64,000 bases of DNA from Plantago ovata (lineage: Eukaryota; Streptophyta; Magnoliopsida; Lamiales; Plantaginaceae). Position numbers and translations under genes: made by a program. Positions 11,351 to 23,262 of this stretch are shown here, piece after piece. The notes beneath the pieces were generated by a model. That model was not told the origin of the DNA, searched no databases, and was given only the letters and a program-made list of their open reading frames with translations. The DNA lies in NCBI GenBank assembly GCA_028274465.1, contig CM051456.1, positions 64,652,753 to 64,716,752 of the forward strand, given 5' to 3'. Numbering within the stretch: the first letter of the stretch is position 1; each line of letters opens with the position of its first letter.

Positions 11351-12920
11351 CTATTCCCTTGCGGGAGGCTGCTCTTGTGCAACTTGTTGCACAAGTTGGT
11401 TGACAACGGGTTCTATTGGTGTGGTTTCAACTGTTGATCTAATCACAGGACTCTCAGTGACTATGACATGCCTAGCAAGTGTCATATCATTACCCTTGTC
11501 TGCTTCGGAAGCTCCCACTGAACTTGAGTCCAAATCAGAAGATTTAGAGAACTCATGTTCGCGCGTGTCAAAGTCTTGAATTTCTTCAAGTTCTATCATG
11601 TCATCTAACCTCTCTTCTTCGAGGTATTCTGCTTCTAAAAGCTTGACGTTTCTAGATACTATCACCTTGTGATCTTCAGCATGATAGAATTCATAGCCTC
11701 TCGTCTGACGAGGATAGCCTATGAAATATACTTTGACACCCTTGGCATCTAACTTATCAGTGAGCATCAGTTTGACTATCGCAGGACAGTCCCAAGATCT
11801 AAGATAGCCCAGTGAGCGCTTCTTTCCCTTCCATAACTCATAAGGAGTTTTCTCCACTGATTTAGATGGTACACGGTTCAGAATGTAGATTGCAATTTGT
11901 AGTGCATATCCCCATAGATATTTTGGAAGAGTCGAGAATCCAATCATTGATCTTACCATGTCTAACAGGGTTCGATTCCTTCTCTCAGACACACCATTTA
12001 ATTGTGATGTTCTAGGAGGAGTCCATTGCGATTGAATTCCATTTTCCTTCAAGTAGTCGATAAATTCTTCACTAAGGTATTCACCTCCTCGATTTGATCG
12101 AAGAGTGACTATCCTTAGGTTCAATTCATTCTCGACCTTATTCCTAAACTCCTTGACTTTCCCAAAGGTCTCGGATTTATTCTACATAAGATAAATATAT
12201 CCATACCTTGAGAAATCGTCATTGAAGGTAACGAAGTAAGGATAACCCCCACGCGCATGGACTTTAAAAGGTCCACATACATCGGTATGTATGAGCTCTA
12301 AGAAGCGAGTGGCACGAACACCTTGTCCAACAAAAGGTTTGTTCGTCATCTTACCCTTAACACATGATTCGCATGTACCATATGATTCAAAATCAAATGG
12401 TTCTAAGTAGTCCAACTTCCTTAGTCTTTGAATCCGTGTTTCATTGATATGGCCTAGCCGACAATGCCATAGATAAGATCGATTATTCTTCCTACTTGAA
12501 GACGGTTGTTTGTTATGTATTAGAAATAAAGGTAGACTACTTTGCAAAATATATAAACCATTCACTAAACGAGCTTTTCCATAATACTGATCATTTAATG
12601 AAAAATAACAAGTATTATTCGCAAATCGAAAGGAAAAACCCATATTGTCTAACAATGGAATGGAAATAATATTTCTGACAATGGATGGAACAAAATAAAC
12701 ATTATTAAATTCTAAACATTGTCCCGAAGGTAAATCTATCTTGCTGCGTCCAACGCGTTTGGCTTCAACTGGATTGTCGTTCCCAACATGCAAGTCTATT
12801 TCACCTTGCTTGACTAGCCTGTGATCAATTAGCCCCTGCACACACATTATTACAAATGTGTGAGCCACAGGCTGTATCTAATACCCAACCGTTGGAGTCA
12901 AAAGTAGTCATGTTCATTTC
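11351..12920 (-). pseudogene. Element D protease remnant and integrase
   Basis: A weak protease active-site remnant (LDTACGSHICNN, where families usually have LDTGCGSHI) lies near 12860-12900. The integrase zinc domain follows, WHCRLGHINETRIQRL...CESCVKGKM, then the first catalytic Asp in HTDVCGPF. A stop at 12182-12184 splits the core. The second half reads [10 protein letters not shown], with Asn in place of the second catalytic Asp (consistent with a G-to-A change), and keeps the third residue in [13 protein letters not shown]-terminal acidic linker runs to 11351. Inactive as it stands. Confidence 0.8.
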
Positions 12921-12969
12921 AATAACAAACATACCTGAGCCAGAAGCCGGTGGCTTCTTAGCTTGATTT

Positions 12970-13811
12970 GCCCTAAGCTTAGGGCAATCTTTCTTCCAAT
13001 GTCCTTTCTGCTTACAGAAAAGTCATTCATCTGTGCGTACCGTTCCGCTTCTCTTGAACTTCCTTTTCTGGTTCAGACGCTTAGTCTTATCACTCGAAGT
13101 GTTAGCCTTGGCTCCCGACTTTCCCTTACCCTTAGCACCTTTGTTTCTCGGGTTTGCGTTAGACGGTTGCCTAACAAGCATGATCGACTTTTCCTTCTTA
13201 GGAAGAGTTTGATCATATGTCTTCAGCAGATTATGAAGTTCAGGCAGTGTTACGTCCTTCGCATTCATCGTGTAGTTAATGATGAACTGCGAATACGAAC
13301 TCGGCAATGATTGAAGGACAAAGATCACCATGATCTTGTTCTCTAGCTTAACGCCGGCATCGGCAAGCTTTTCAAAGAGACCAATCATTTTGAGAACATG
13401 TTCAGACATGTTCCCTCCTTCATTGAGCTTGCATCTGTGTATCTCTTTGATCAAATCAAATTCAACACTTCTAGTTGTCGTCTTAAAGAGCGACTCAAGA
13501 TGCTTCAGCATCTCATACGGCAACATGCTTTCATGTTGCCTCTGCAGCTCATTGCTCATTGCCGCCAGCATAATACACTGGGCGGATCTAGCATCCTCAA
13601 GATGCTTATCAGACTTTGCCTTGTTGGCTTGATTCCAAGCAGCAACCTGATCGGCAGTCTGATTTTCGGGGCACACGGGAATGACCTCGTCCAAGACGTA
13701 CTCAATCTTTTCGTACCTCAGCACCAAACGTATATTCCTGATCCAATCTAGGAAGTTTGGTCCGGTCAAAATTTGCTTCTCTAAGACAGCACGGAGCGAG
13801 ATACTCGCCAT
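12970..13811 (-). pseudogene. Element D gag
   Basis: Copia gag. ATG at 13809-13811 (MASISLRAVLEKQIL) is preferred over the upstream in-frame Met at 13859 because homologous gags begin close to this motif. The capsid-like domain covers about residues 1-210 (LTGPNFLDWIRNIRLVL, LPSSYSQFIINYTMN), followed by a Lys-rich tail. The frame stops at 13023. The CCHC knuckle (FFCKQKGHWKKDC) lies just downstream, out of reach by what looks like a 1-nt insertion near 13021. Confidence 0.85.
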
Positions 13812-14369
13812 TTCTAATTTCCTAAGGAGAAATAATATAGAATGAAAATAATAAATCAACTATTGAAATATTACTTCTAAATACACAGTCAACATAACTA
13901 AACAACAAGGTCATTTAGCTGTTTAGCTCCCACTATTTTCACATATGCTTGCCCCCACAACAAACATACGGGTAATGTCCAACAAGTTACCGTAGTGGCC
14001 AAGATCCAAATTCATACTATGCTATACTCCAACGGGGGCTGGTCGCACAACATAATATGACCGGTAGGACTATCCAATTGCGTCACGCCACTCTTGGTTG
14101 TTAAATCTAATTTAACCCGATGCCCTACATATTGTACCTATCGAGGTCGCTAGATACAATATGCAGTAAGTCATAACCATAGGCTTACTCTAATCTGACG
14201 ATCACTGCGAGTCTGTAAGACGAGGTTGCCAATACAAGAAAACGCAATGAAAGTTCAGAATTAAAGCACGCTATGGAAAGCATCTCAGAAACACATACAT
14301 ATATATGTGTCTGTACTTATATTGGTTGGGGCTTGTCGCTTGAGGGTTGTTATTAGTCATCTACAAACA

Positions 14370-14550
14370 AATAAGGGGGCCACCTACCCATCATGCATGA
14401 GCGGTCTTCACATAATGGATGTCGTCTATCGATTCTAGTTCTAAACGCGGTCAAGCACATAATGGGTGCCTCCTACCCATACATAAAATATGCGGTCCGA
14501 CATATAAGAGGGCGCCGCCTACCCTCGCATGCATAGCGGTCGAACGGAAA
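14370..14550. repeat. Three imperfect repeats in element D leader
   Basis: Three units of roughly 50-85 bp share the pattern GGGnGCCnCCTACCC...ATGCAT(A/G)AGCGGTC (around 14375, 14463 and 14508). The repeat spacing is irregular. No function is evident. Confidence 0.55.
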
Positions 14551-15052
14551 GTAAAATACTTGGTATTTAAACATGCACTGTCAAACAATAGCATATCGAG
14601 CAAACAAAACAAGTAGTAGCCTATGTGGATGCCAAATGTCTTCATAATTTCATTATGAAAATTATAATCCCATACTTATAATCTCTATGAAATAATTGAA
14701 AATGTGGACTAGATTGAAAAATGGAAAATTCTATTGACCAAGTAGCAATTTTCGAAAACCCAAAGGACTTAATTGTAATTTTGAAACCTTGGAGGTGTTA
14801 AATCTAAAATTCAAAAGTAGAAGGACTAATTTGCAATAAATAATAAATTGATAAATTACAAATAAGCCCTTTAACTTTATACTAATTAAATTTAACCCCT
14901 CTAGTTAAAAACAATTACAATTAAATCATATTTATATTCCAAATATAAAATTCAATCCTCAAAATTTTCAAAATTCGATTTTGGGTCCAACCCGGAAAAA
15001 TATATATATTTTAAAATATGGGACGGGACCTAGTCCCATCCTCTACCATGCC

Positions 15053-15083
15053 GCAGGCGCCCGGGCGCCTGCTTCGCGCAGGC
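15053..15083. other. Overlapping GC-rich palindromes
   Basis: GCAGGCGCCCGGGCGCCTGC (15053-15072) is a perfect 20-bp palindrome. Its right arm GCCTGC can instead pair with GCAGGC at 15078-15083 across the loop TTCGC, so two competing hairpins are possible. It stands next to the TA microsatellite in an otherwise AT-rich leader. Confidence 0.8.
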
Positions 15084-15094
15084 GGCCCCGGTCG

Positions 15095-15096
<2 letters not shown>

Positions 15097-15185
<89 letters not shown>
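15097..15185. repeat. TA dinucleotide microsatellite
   Basis: About 44 TA units without visible interruption. It creates spurious Ile-Tyr ORFs. Confidence 0.97.
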
Positions 15186-15189
<4 letters not shown>

Positions 15190-15330
15190 TTATTTTTTTT
15201 GAAAAATATAAATTCTAAATTTATACAAAAACAAAACTTTTGAAAATTGAATTAATCATAGAATCAATTGCATCCACATAACTACAAAATCATACAATAT
15301 ATATACGTATATATGTAATCAATTAACCTG

Positions 15331-15342
15331 GCTCTGATACCA
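15331..15342 (-). other. Primer binding site of element D (initiator tRNA-Met type)
   Basis: Minus strand TGGTATCAGAGC, separated by one base from the LTR end at 15344. Confidence 0.9.
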
Positions 15343-15343
15343 C

Positions 15344-16668
15344 TGTAAGAAAATACGGTCAGAGTTACCCCTAGGGTACGCAGCGGAATTTCAAAAATTT
15401 TCTTAACATACAGGTTATTTGATTATGTATATGCCGTATATATGTAAACATGTCAATTAGAAGACTAACCTTACTTCCAAAGCAGCTTCCAAGTCTTCGT
15501 AATAATCCTGTGTATCTTCTCCTTCATCGAAGTCGATGATATCTGCAATACTCTGATTATCTGCAAGACAATAAGAGTTAGTTTCCAGCTCCTAGAACCT
15601 CAACCCTGGTATCCACGGATGAACAGCCTATCGGAAGAATGCTAGGATATTCTTTGTGTGACCAAGAAGACGGGACGGCGGTTTTCCTCCGGCAAGGGTG
15701 GCGCGCGCGTGTGGCTTATAGAGGAGGGGAGAGCATTTTATTTTCTCTAAGAAAACTGGGTAGAATAATTCTCTAAGAATTGATTGTTCAGAATACTAAA
15801 AAAGCTCTCTAATGACTTACTTATATAGTAGTCAATAGAAGCCTAAAGCATAAGCAATTAGACTTCATAAAGAAATAAGAATCTAATTCTTATTGCACTA
15901 GGAAACCAATTTAAAGTCTAGATTCATTCCCAATCAAATTAAAACTAAATCAGGAAAATCCAACTTATCCCTTGGACTTCTAATAGAGGAAGGAGTCGAA
16001 CTCCTTCCCCTACTCTAGCTTGCGCGCGCGCGCCTTCCTAAGGGATATAGGTGGGTCCCGATTTTGAGACCCTCTTATATTTCTAAGGCAATTCAAACTC
16101 CAAGTAGATTTTGCCCACGTGCATATGTTAATTCTAAATTAACATATCCATTCAAATCAAACCTCTATTATATTTCTAAAATATAATCTTTAATTGTATT
16201 TACATAAAATACAATTAATTAGCCAATTCAATTAATAATTCCAAATCATTAATTGAGCCACTAAATATTATAATTAATTCCAAATCAATTATAATCCATC
16301 AATCACAATTAATTCCAAATTAATTGCGATTCCATCTTCAAGGATATTCTGATAAGCTGAACCACCACATAGTATGACCCATAGGGCCTCATTGTATTAA
16401 GCAAGTCCTAGACTAGGCAAAATGGTATTCCTAGACGGTTCCATTTGCAATATTAATACATGAGGACGTTTGAGAGGTTTCTCAAAGCAAACCCTTTCGT
16501 TGCGAAGCCTGTTGCGCTCAACGCGGCGATGGTAACGTCACATCATCTCACTGACTCAAATGCATCTAGGATCGATGACGTGTCTATCCCAATAATACAT
16601 CCACGGGCGTCTCAGGGAGTTGCTTGGTTACTAAGATATACTTATGACCATCATAATATATCGATGCA
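15344..16668 (-). repeat. 5' LTR of element D, truncated
   Basis: Matches 7482-8806 of the 3' LTR over 1325 bp, then stops, while the 3' LTR continues another 765 bp to its PPT. The missing part is the outer (U3) side, so the promoter-distal region and the target-site duplication are gone. The adjoining sequence at 16669 is element A env-like coding sequence. Confidence 0.85.
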
Positions 16669-17237
16669 CAGGGAGAAATCTCTCCTTTCTTCATTTTCTC
16701 ATTTCTGACATCACTATAGAAGGCTTCAATTTCTTCATCAGTGGCAGTGATGTCATCTTCAGTTCCAGTGGTCGGAATCTGAAAGATTTCTGCTAAATCA
16801 GTCCATTTCAGGACGATTTGCACATTCTGAACTGTGGAGAAGATCACTTTTTAAGTGACTCCTTGACCATCAGTTAGGGACTGGATTTCTGCATTGTTGT
16901 AGAACTCCATAGTATCTAACATACTCACTTTCTTAGGGCGAGTTGTTATAAAGTGAGTGAGGCGTTGTTGTTTAATCAAGTCAAGTGTCTCCTCATTGTC
17001 ACCGTCTAGTTCTTGTTCATAGAAGTATCGGATATACTTCTCTTTTGCAAAGCCACCCCATTGCATCATCATCTCACACTTTGCAGTGTCTAGATATGCA
17101 GGCGCCATGGGTTTTTCTGTTATTCTATCGTTTTTCAACACAACTTTCGCTGTGTTAGTCACCGGAGCAGTGCTTTTTCCAGCACTGTCAACCTTAGATG
17201 ACTTTGATGTCTTAGATGACTGTCTCTTTGGTGCCAT
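16669..17237 (-). pseudogene. Element A env-like third ORF, N-terminal part
   Basis: Begins MAPKRQSSKTSKSSKVDSAG at 17237, a basic Lys/Ser-rich start seen in Sirevirus third ORFs. It then has WGGFAKEKYIRYFYEQEL, DTMEFYNNAEIQSL and, after an in-frame TAA at 16851-16853, KWTDLAEIFQIPTTG. This W...EFY.N...DLAEIF pattern resembles the domain annotated as putative plant transposon protein and ATHILA ORF1 (named from knowledge, not searched), and also the ORF of G6 at 57301. The frame is cut by element D at 16668. Cellular role unknown. Confidence 0.65.
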
Positions 17238-18101
17238 TTCTTTTTATAGATGAGAAATGTGTACGAAAAATATTTTTCAGAGAAAGGAAATGTGAGTTAA
17301 AGAATTTTGTCTTTCTCTAACTCCTTTTTTATATAGTGTCTCTGATGTGCAAGAAGCTCAATCGATTTGAGTTCTCAACAAGGGTAAATCAGAGAAACAA
17401 CAACGTTAGTGGAGCCTTTGCATTAAATGCGTAGTGGCCCACTAACAAAAACTGTCAGAGCACTCTTTCTCTTTGTAATGTTAACCGTTAGATCAATAAC
17501 GCCTTTTAATGAATGGCCACGATTGTATTTCATGTCATGATTATTAGCGAGTTTATATGTGCCCGATTAACGTCACAAATTGATTTTACCGAGATTTATG
17601 GGATTTGATTGCTGGCTGAAGTAAACAAGAATCTTTTCGGCAAGTTTGCATAACTAGCCTTGTTACTTGCTGAAAGTTCCCCCTTAATTAGACATCTCAT
17701 ATTTCTTTAAGTTAAAAGATATTTCTGAGTTCCCGTATGAGTAAATTCTTTTTATCTTGAGATATCTTTTGGTAAAATCTGAGAAGTGAGTTTGCTCTTT
17801 TCTGAGTTCCCGTCTCAGAATATTCCCTTCATACTTGAATACCTGTTTCAGTATCTTTGATTGTCTGAATGCCTGTTTCAGCAATCTTTAAGGTTATTCT
17901 CTTACTGAGTGCATGTCTCAGTAAGTGATCAAGTTTGCTAACAAATACCCGTTTTGAAGGAATAACTTGTTCAATGCCCGTTTCAGCAATCATGTAGTGA
18001 CTTACCATTTCTTAGAAGAAATCAGTGGAAGGAACTTTTATTCAAGTAAGAATACTTTGGCTTGCTGAATGCCTGTTTCAGCAATCTGCCAATTGTATCC
18101 C
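17238..18101 (-). other. Spacer between pol and env-like ORF of element A
   Basis: Non-coding. Between 17690 and 18090 phrases such as TGAATGCCTGTTTCAGCAAT and GAGTTCCCGTCTCAG recur at irregular spacing (about eight related copies), all built around the TTTCAGCAA motif that is also frequent in the LTR. It could hold signals for expressing the third ORF; no splice site is certain. Confidence 0.5.
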
Positions 18102-21100
18102 TTATTGAGGTAATTCAATCAATCCAAGGTTATACCTTAGCATTGCTAATCTATTATCTGGTAGGGGCTTGGTAAAGATGTCAGCAAGTTGATCATCAGT
18201 ACCCACTTTTACAACCTCAATATCTCCCTTTTCCACATGATCTCTAATTAAATGATGTCTAATATCAATGTGCTTAGTCCTTGAGTGGAACTTAGGATTT
18301 TGCGTGATAGCAATAGCACTTGTATTATCGCAAAAGATTGGTGTTTTCTTTGCAGAAATACCATAATCTCTTAATTGTTGCTGAATCCATAGGATTTGAG
18401 CTGTGCAACAACCAGCCGCAATGTACTCAGATTCAGTAGATTAATTGGCAACACAGGTTTGCTTCTTGCTGAACCATGATATTAATCTAGTACCCAAGAA
18501 CTGACAAGTTCCAGAGGTACTTTTCTATCAAGAGTTGATCCTCCATGATCAGCATCAGAATAACCAACCAATTCAAGTCCAGAATCTTTAGGATACCATA
18601 ATCCAACATTGACTGTACCTTTGACATATTTCAGTATCTTAAGTGCCTTTTTGTAGTGTGATTCTCTTGGATCAGATTGGAATCTTGCACACATACAAAC
18701 AGCATACTGAATGTCAGGTCTACTTGCTGTTAAATACAACAAGGAACCAATGAGCTTCCTATACTTGTGTTCTTCAACACTTTTATCTTCTTTAGTATAG
18801 CCCAATTTGGTACCAACACTCATAGGGATCTTTTCAGGTTTTTCTTCCTCTTTGATCCAAAACTTTAAGAACATTTCTTTCGCATACTTTGCTTGATTTA
18901 TGAATATTCCATCTTTGAGTTGCTTGAATTGCAATCCTAGGAAATAATTCAATTTTCCCATCATACTCATTTCAAATTTGTTTGTCATGAGCTTGGCAAA
19001 ATCATCACAAAGTTGCTTGTCCTTAGATCCAAATATTATGTCATCCACATAAATATGAACTAAAAGTATTTTACCATCATGGTTCATGGTGACCAAGGTT
19101 TTGTCAACTTCACCTTTCTTGAAACCATTATCCAACAAGAACTTAGCCAAGGTATCATAGCAAGCTCTTGGTGCTTGCTTTAGACCATATACAGCTTTCT
19201 GAAGCTTGTATACCATCTTGGTTTCTGAGGGAAGTTCAAAGCCAGGGGGTTGTTCTAAGTAGAATTCTTCAGCAAGTTCGCCATTCAAGAATGCACTTTT
19301 AACATCCATTTGATAAACAATGAAGTCATTGTGAGCAGCAAAGGTCAAGAAAAGTCTAATTGCATCCAATCTTGCAACTAGTGCATAATACTCATCATAG
19401 TCCAATCCTTCAGTCTGACAGTAACTTTGAGCAACTAAACGTGCTTTGTTTCTTGTTACTTCACCAGACTCACTCAGCTTGTTTCTGAACACCCACTTTG
19501 TACCAATAGCTTTCTTGCCTTCAGCAACAGGTTCAAGTTTCCAGACTTTGTTCCTTTCAAATTGATCAAGTTCTTCTTGCATTGCCTTGATCCATTCAGA
19601 ATGCTTTAGAGCTTCTTCTATGGTCTTGGGTTCAATTTGTGAAACAAAGCAAGAGAACAACGATTCTACTTCTACGACATTTGCTTCTTCAGCAAGTCCA
19701 TGAGTAGCAGAAACTTTGGATCTAGTCACTTGGCGTTTGTCAATATCACCAATCATATCCGTAGAGGGAGGATCTCTAATCCATTTGTTAACAGGCTTTC
19801 TGCTCGTTGGATCTGGATATGTTTGCTCATCAGCATGTGACTCTTCAGCATGTACTTGTTCATTAATATTGGTGTTTTGTGTCTCTGCTGGGATTGGTTC
19901 ATCAGCAACTGCTTGTTCAGCATTGCTAGATTGTGGTAACTCATCAGCAGGCACGGGAGGTTGCGTAGTTTCAGCAACTTCCGGAGCAACTGAGTCTTTT
20001 GCTGGAAATTCTTTGTCGTGAACTATATTTATCTTGTCATGACTTGGGGGAGGAGAGTCATTGTCAGAATCATCATTTAGTTCAATTGACTTGATTTTCC
20101 TAGCATCAGATTCAGTTCTTTGCTAATGTATGATTAGCTTTTTCATACATTCTGATATTTCTTCTTCAGCAGGCACTCCTTGTGTCTTTTCGTAGAATAC
20201 AACATTCACTGATTCTTCGATCTTTTATGCCTTTTTGTTTTAAACTCTATAAGTTTTACTATGCAAGGAGTAACGAAGAAATATCGCTTCGTCTGCCTTT
20301 GGTTCAAATGTTCTTAGGTATTCTCTACCGTTATTCAGAACGAACCACTTACAACCAAATACTCTTAGATGAGTGATATTAGGAGGTCTTCCAACGAACA
20401 ACTCATATGGAGTTTTGTTGTATTCCTTAGTAATCAGACATCTGTTTTGAGTGTAACAGGTGGTATTAATCGCTTCAACCCAGTAAGCCTCACTTATTTC
20501 AGTGTCAGCAAGCATTGTTCTTGCGGCTTCTTTTAGGGTGCGATTTTTCCGTTCAGCAACACCGTTTTGTTGTGGTGTCCTTACTGAGGATAACTGATGT
20601 TTTATGCCTTTTGAAATGCAATACTTAGTTATGTACTGGTTTACAAACTCAGTACCATGGTCTGTCCTTATGACTTTTACCTTGTCATTTTTCATGACTT
20701 CAAGCTTATTCAGCAAGTTAGGTATTTCAGTCCTTGTTTCAGATTTGTGCTTGATAAATACTACCCAAGTGAATCTTGAATAGTCATCTACCACCACCAG
20801 ACCATACTTCTTACCAGCATAGCTTGTTGAAGAAGATTCAAACAAGTCCATATGCAAGAGTTGTAAAGGTTTTGTAGTTGACGGTACTGCCTTGTTCTTA
20901 AAAGAAGATTTGGTTTGCTTTCCTTGCTGATATGCATTGCAAACACCATCCTTCTTAAAAGTAACCTTAGGTAATCCAACTACAAGTGCCTTTTTAGACA
21001 GCTTATTCAGCGTCTTGAAGTTTAGATGACTTGTTCGTTTATGCCATAACCATGCTTTTTCGGCAAGGCTATCGTGATCTGAGACAAGGCATTTTTCAAC

Positions 21101-21493
21101 GATTGCTGAAGACCAATCTACGGTGTACAAACCTCCTGATCTTCTGGCAATCATGATAACCTTCTTTGTTTCGAAATCTATAAGTTTACATTCATCACTT
21201 TTGATTTTGATGAAGTATCCTTTGTCAGCAAATTGACTCATGCTGAAAAGGTTAAACTTAAGATTTTTGACATAAAGAACTCCCATAATGGTAATGCATC
21301 CTAACTTCACGTCACCATAGCCTTTTGTAGAACCAGAGCCTACACCAGCAAACCTTATTCTTGGACCTTTAGACCACCGTCTATAGTTTATAAGGTTATT
21401 CTTGTTGCCCGTCATGTGCTTTCCACAACCACTATCAAAGTGCCAGATTGCATCATTTGTCTCCGTGGCTGAAGTCTGCACAATCAAGAGCAA
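18102..21493 (-). pseudogene. Element A pol (protease, integrase, RT, RNase H)
   Basis: From 21493: protease (HFDSGCGKHMTG), integrase zinc domain ([10 protein letters not shown]...GVCNAYQQGKQ, with Tyr where B has the second zinc Cys), catalytic core ([33 protein letters not shown]). Two stops near 20225-20242 separate integrase from RT. RT shows [18 protein letters not shown] and catalytic IYVDDIIFG, with odd changes compared with B (YALVARLD for YAPVARLD) and PRACYDTL where PRAWYDTL would be usual. RNase H is frameshifted near 18520, has a further stop near 18440, and ends ADIFTKPL...IELPQ at 18102. Not functional. Confidence 0.85.
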
Positions 21494-21498
21494 ACAAG

Positions 21499-21803
21499 TT
21501 AATTATCCAATATTGGATGTCCATTAACATGTTCAAGAATGCGTCCAGTGGAAACCCAAGTCTTAAGTTTTTCAACTTTGACTTGTTTTCTACTTGCTGA
21601 GGAACTAGGAGGTTTTGAGCCAAAAGACTTTTGATTCGTGCTGATCAAATCCACTTTCTGATGTGGTGTCTTGCTCGGTTGACCTTTTTGCTGAACATAC
21701 TTTTCAGTAAGTTCTTTTCTAGCAAGGTTCCTTCTAGCCCTAGCATTTTGAGTCTTGTCAGAACTCTTAGGCTTGATTTTGTTCATCTCTTTGAAGTATC
21801 TTT
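21499..21803 (-). pseudogene. Element A gag, C-terminal tail (left of G1 insertion)
   Basis: Lys/Ser/Gln-rich tail ending EHVNGHPILDN, the same end as in B (HPSLDN at 2215). The upstream half lies at 31179-33277 on the other side of G1. In both A and B gag stops a few bases before pol, in a different frame. Confidence 0.85.
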
Positions 21804-21808
21804 GCTGA
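21804..21808. repeat. Target-site duplication of G1 (left copy)
   Basis: GCTGA here and at 31174-31178 flank the LTR termini TGATGAA...TTCATCA. Element B has one copy at the same place, confirming the empty site. The target lies inside a TTGCTGA motif of element A. Confidence 0.95.
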
Positions 21809-22161
21809 TGATGAATGTGTATTTTACACTTTCATTCGAGTCTTTTTCACCTATTTTAGCTATCCTCTATGTTAATTTAGCTATATTTTAGTGCATTTTA
21901 TTAGAATAGTGTCACGTTTCCCTTTAGATTTTATTTTACAGGTTTTGGTTGAAAATCGAGGATTTCCGGGCAATTATATTGAAGTTGACAAGGAATTGGT
22001 GTTCCAGAAGCCTATTTGGAGTATCTGAAGGTTTCCGGATAGGATTTGGAGTCTAGGGGTCGAATCTGGAGGTTAGAAGGCCACTAGAAGTCAGAAACCG
22101 AGTCCGAGAAGGGGAAGAAATCTAAAAACGCGTCGAAAACGCGGAATTCTGCGAAAAATAC

Positions 22162-22202
22162 TCCCGGGCGAACCGCCCGGGACGTGGGGCGAACCGCCCC
22201 AC
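22162..22202. promoter_or_regulatory. Two GCG-AAC-CGC hairpin modules upstream of TATA
   Basis: Module 1 (22162-22182) CCCGGGCG-AAC-CGCCCGGG with one extra T/A pair; module 2 (22184-22202) GTGGGGCG-AAC-CGCCCCAC. Arms are 9 and 8 bp, perfectly complementary, with a 3-nt loop. They end 15 bp before the TATA box. Confidence 0.85.
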
Positions 22203-22216
22203 ACTTATTCGAGGCC

Positions 22217-22224
22217 TATATATA
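22217..22224 (+). promoter_or_regulatory. TATA box of G1 5' LTR
   Basis: TATATATA in GGCCTATATATAGTTG; the same box is at 30309-30316 in the 3' LTR. It is the likely start-site determinant of the genomic RNA. Confidence 0.7.
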
Positions 22225-23013
22225 GTTGCTCATATTTTCTCCGAAATTCATACTTTTCCAGACCTTCTCTCTCACCTTTCTCTGTAGTTTTAGGTAGGAA
22301 CTTCCCAGAGCCTGTTCTGGGGGTTCGTAGCTTAGGGGACACTTTTTCATAGCAGATTGGAGCTTGTAGGATCTTTCAACATGTTTTCTTCTATGATTTC
22401 TGTTGATTGCATGCCTATTATGAGTAGCTAAGCTTATCGTTGGTGGTAGTATGTGAATTCTTAGCGAAGGGAAGATAATCATGCTAATGGCTATATCGCG
22501 CATTATACTCCGTGTTATTGCTTTATTTCGTTGATCAGGCTCAGCCTAAATTCTAGTATGTTGTATTAATTATTATGCACAATTGGACCCTCGTCGACCT
22601 ATACGCATGTATATCTTCGTAGTGTTGAATAATTACGGAACACAATAGGACAATAGAGATTGACTTGTCAGTACCATTATCTTCGTAGTGCTTAATAATT
22701 GCAGCATGACATTAGATTGATCAAAGATCTCCATGCAAGACCGAGGAATTTACGCATGATTATTGACCCGTTATGCTTTGAAGGATCATACTATAACCAA
22801 TCTCCATTATCTGTTAGAAAAACCCTTTGCTATCACGTCTGCTGTTTTTATATTCTAAATTAGATTTGATAAAGCTAGTTATAGTCCTAAGAGAACGACA
22901 CTCGAGTCATTCTACTGCTACACTACGGTTTTCGTTGTAGTTGTGGATTGCCTTTGGCTAAATAACAAATTTATTTGCTGAATCGGGACCCGACGAATCT
23001 CCGTTCATCAAAT

Positions 23014-23031
23014 TGGCGCCGTTGCCGGGGA
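23014..23031 (+). other. Primer binding site of G1 (tRNA-Asp)
   Basis: TGGCGCCGTTGCCGGGGA, complementary to the 3' end of plant tRNA-Asp(GUC) including CCA, three bases after the LTR. This primer is typical of Athila-type elements. Confidence 0.92.
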
Positions 23032-23262
23032 CTATACTCCTTTTTTCTGTTTAATTTGTTTATATTTTCAGCTTTTGATTCCTAATTCTATTTGTTTTAG
23101 TTTTCCTTTTTAATCTCTCTCTGATACTGCTTTCCTAGTCTATTTCTAATTCACCTTTCCTAGCCTTAGTAGTATTCGATATCTAGAAATATTCTCGATT
23201 TTCGAATTTTCTAACGAGGCTAATTTTTAGTTTTGAGTTACTCCTGGTACAGATTTCCAGGT

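Larger units (their letters stand above)
13812..15330 (-). other. Long leader of element D (PBS to gag), non-coding
   Basis: About 1.5 kb without a supported gene. It holds the imperfect repeats at 14370-14550, an AT-rich stretch (14640-14960), a GC-rich palindrome (15053-15083) and a TA microsatellite (15097-15185). Confidence 0.7.
7482..16668 (-). mobile_element. Ty1/copia element D, nested in the env-like ORF of A
   Basis: Minus-strand order: truncated 5' LTR (15344-16668), PBS, long leader, gag, protease, integrase, RT, RNase H, PPT, full 3' LTR (7482-9571). The family differs from A, B and C. No target-site duplication is found, because the outer 765 bp of the 5' LTR and some neighbouring A sequence are deleted at 16668/16669. 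Every ORF has at least one break. Confidence 0.85.
21809..23010 (+). repeat. 5' LTR of G1
   Basis: 1202 bp, termini TGATGAA...TTCATCA. Compared with the 3' LTR it lacks about 82 bp after 22370 (between GTAGGATC and TTTCAACATG) and has two hairpin modules where the 3' LTR has three. Confidence 0.95.

Noticed and set aside
14981..15218. Ile-Tyr repeat ORFs
   Set aside because: Translation of a TA microsatellite.
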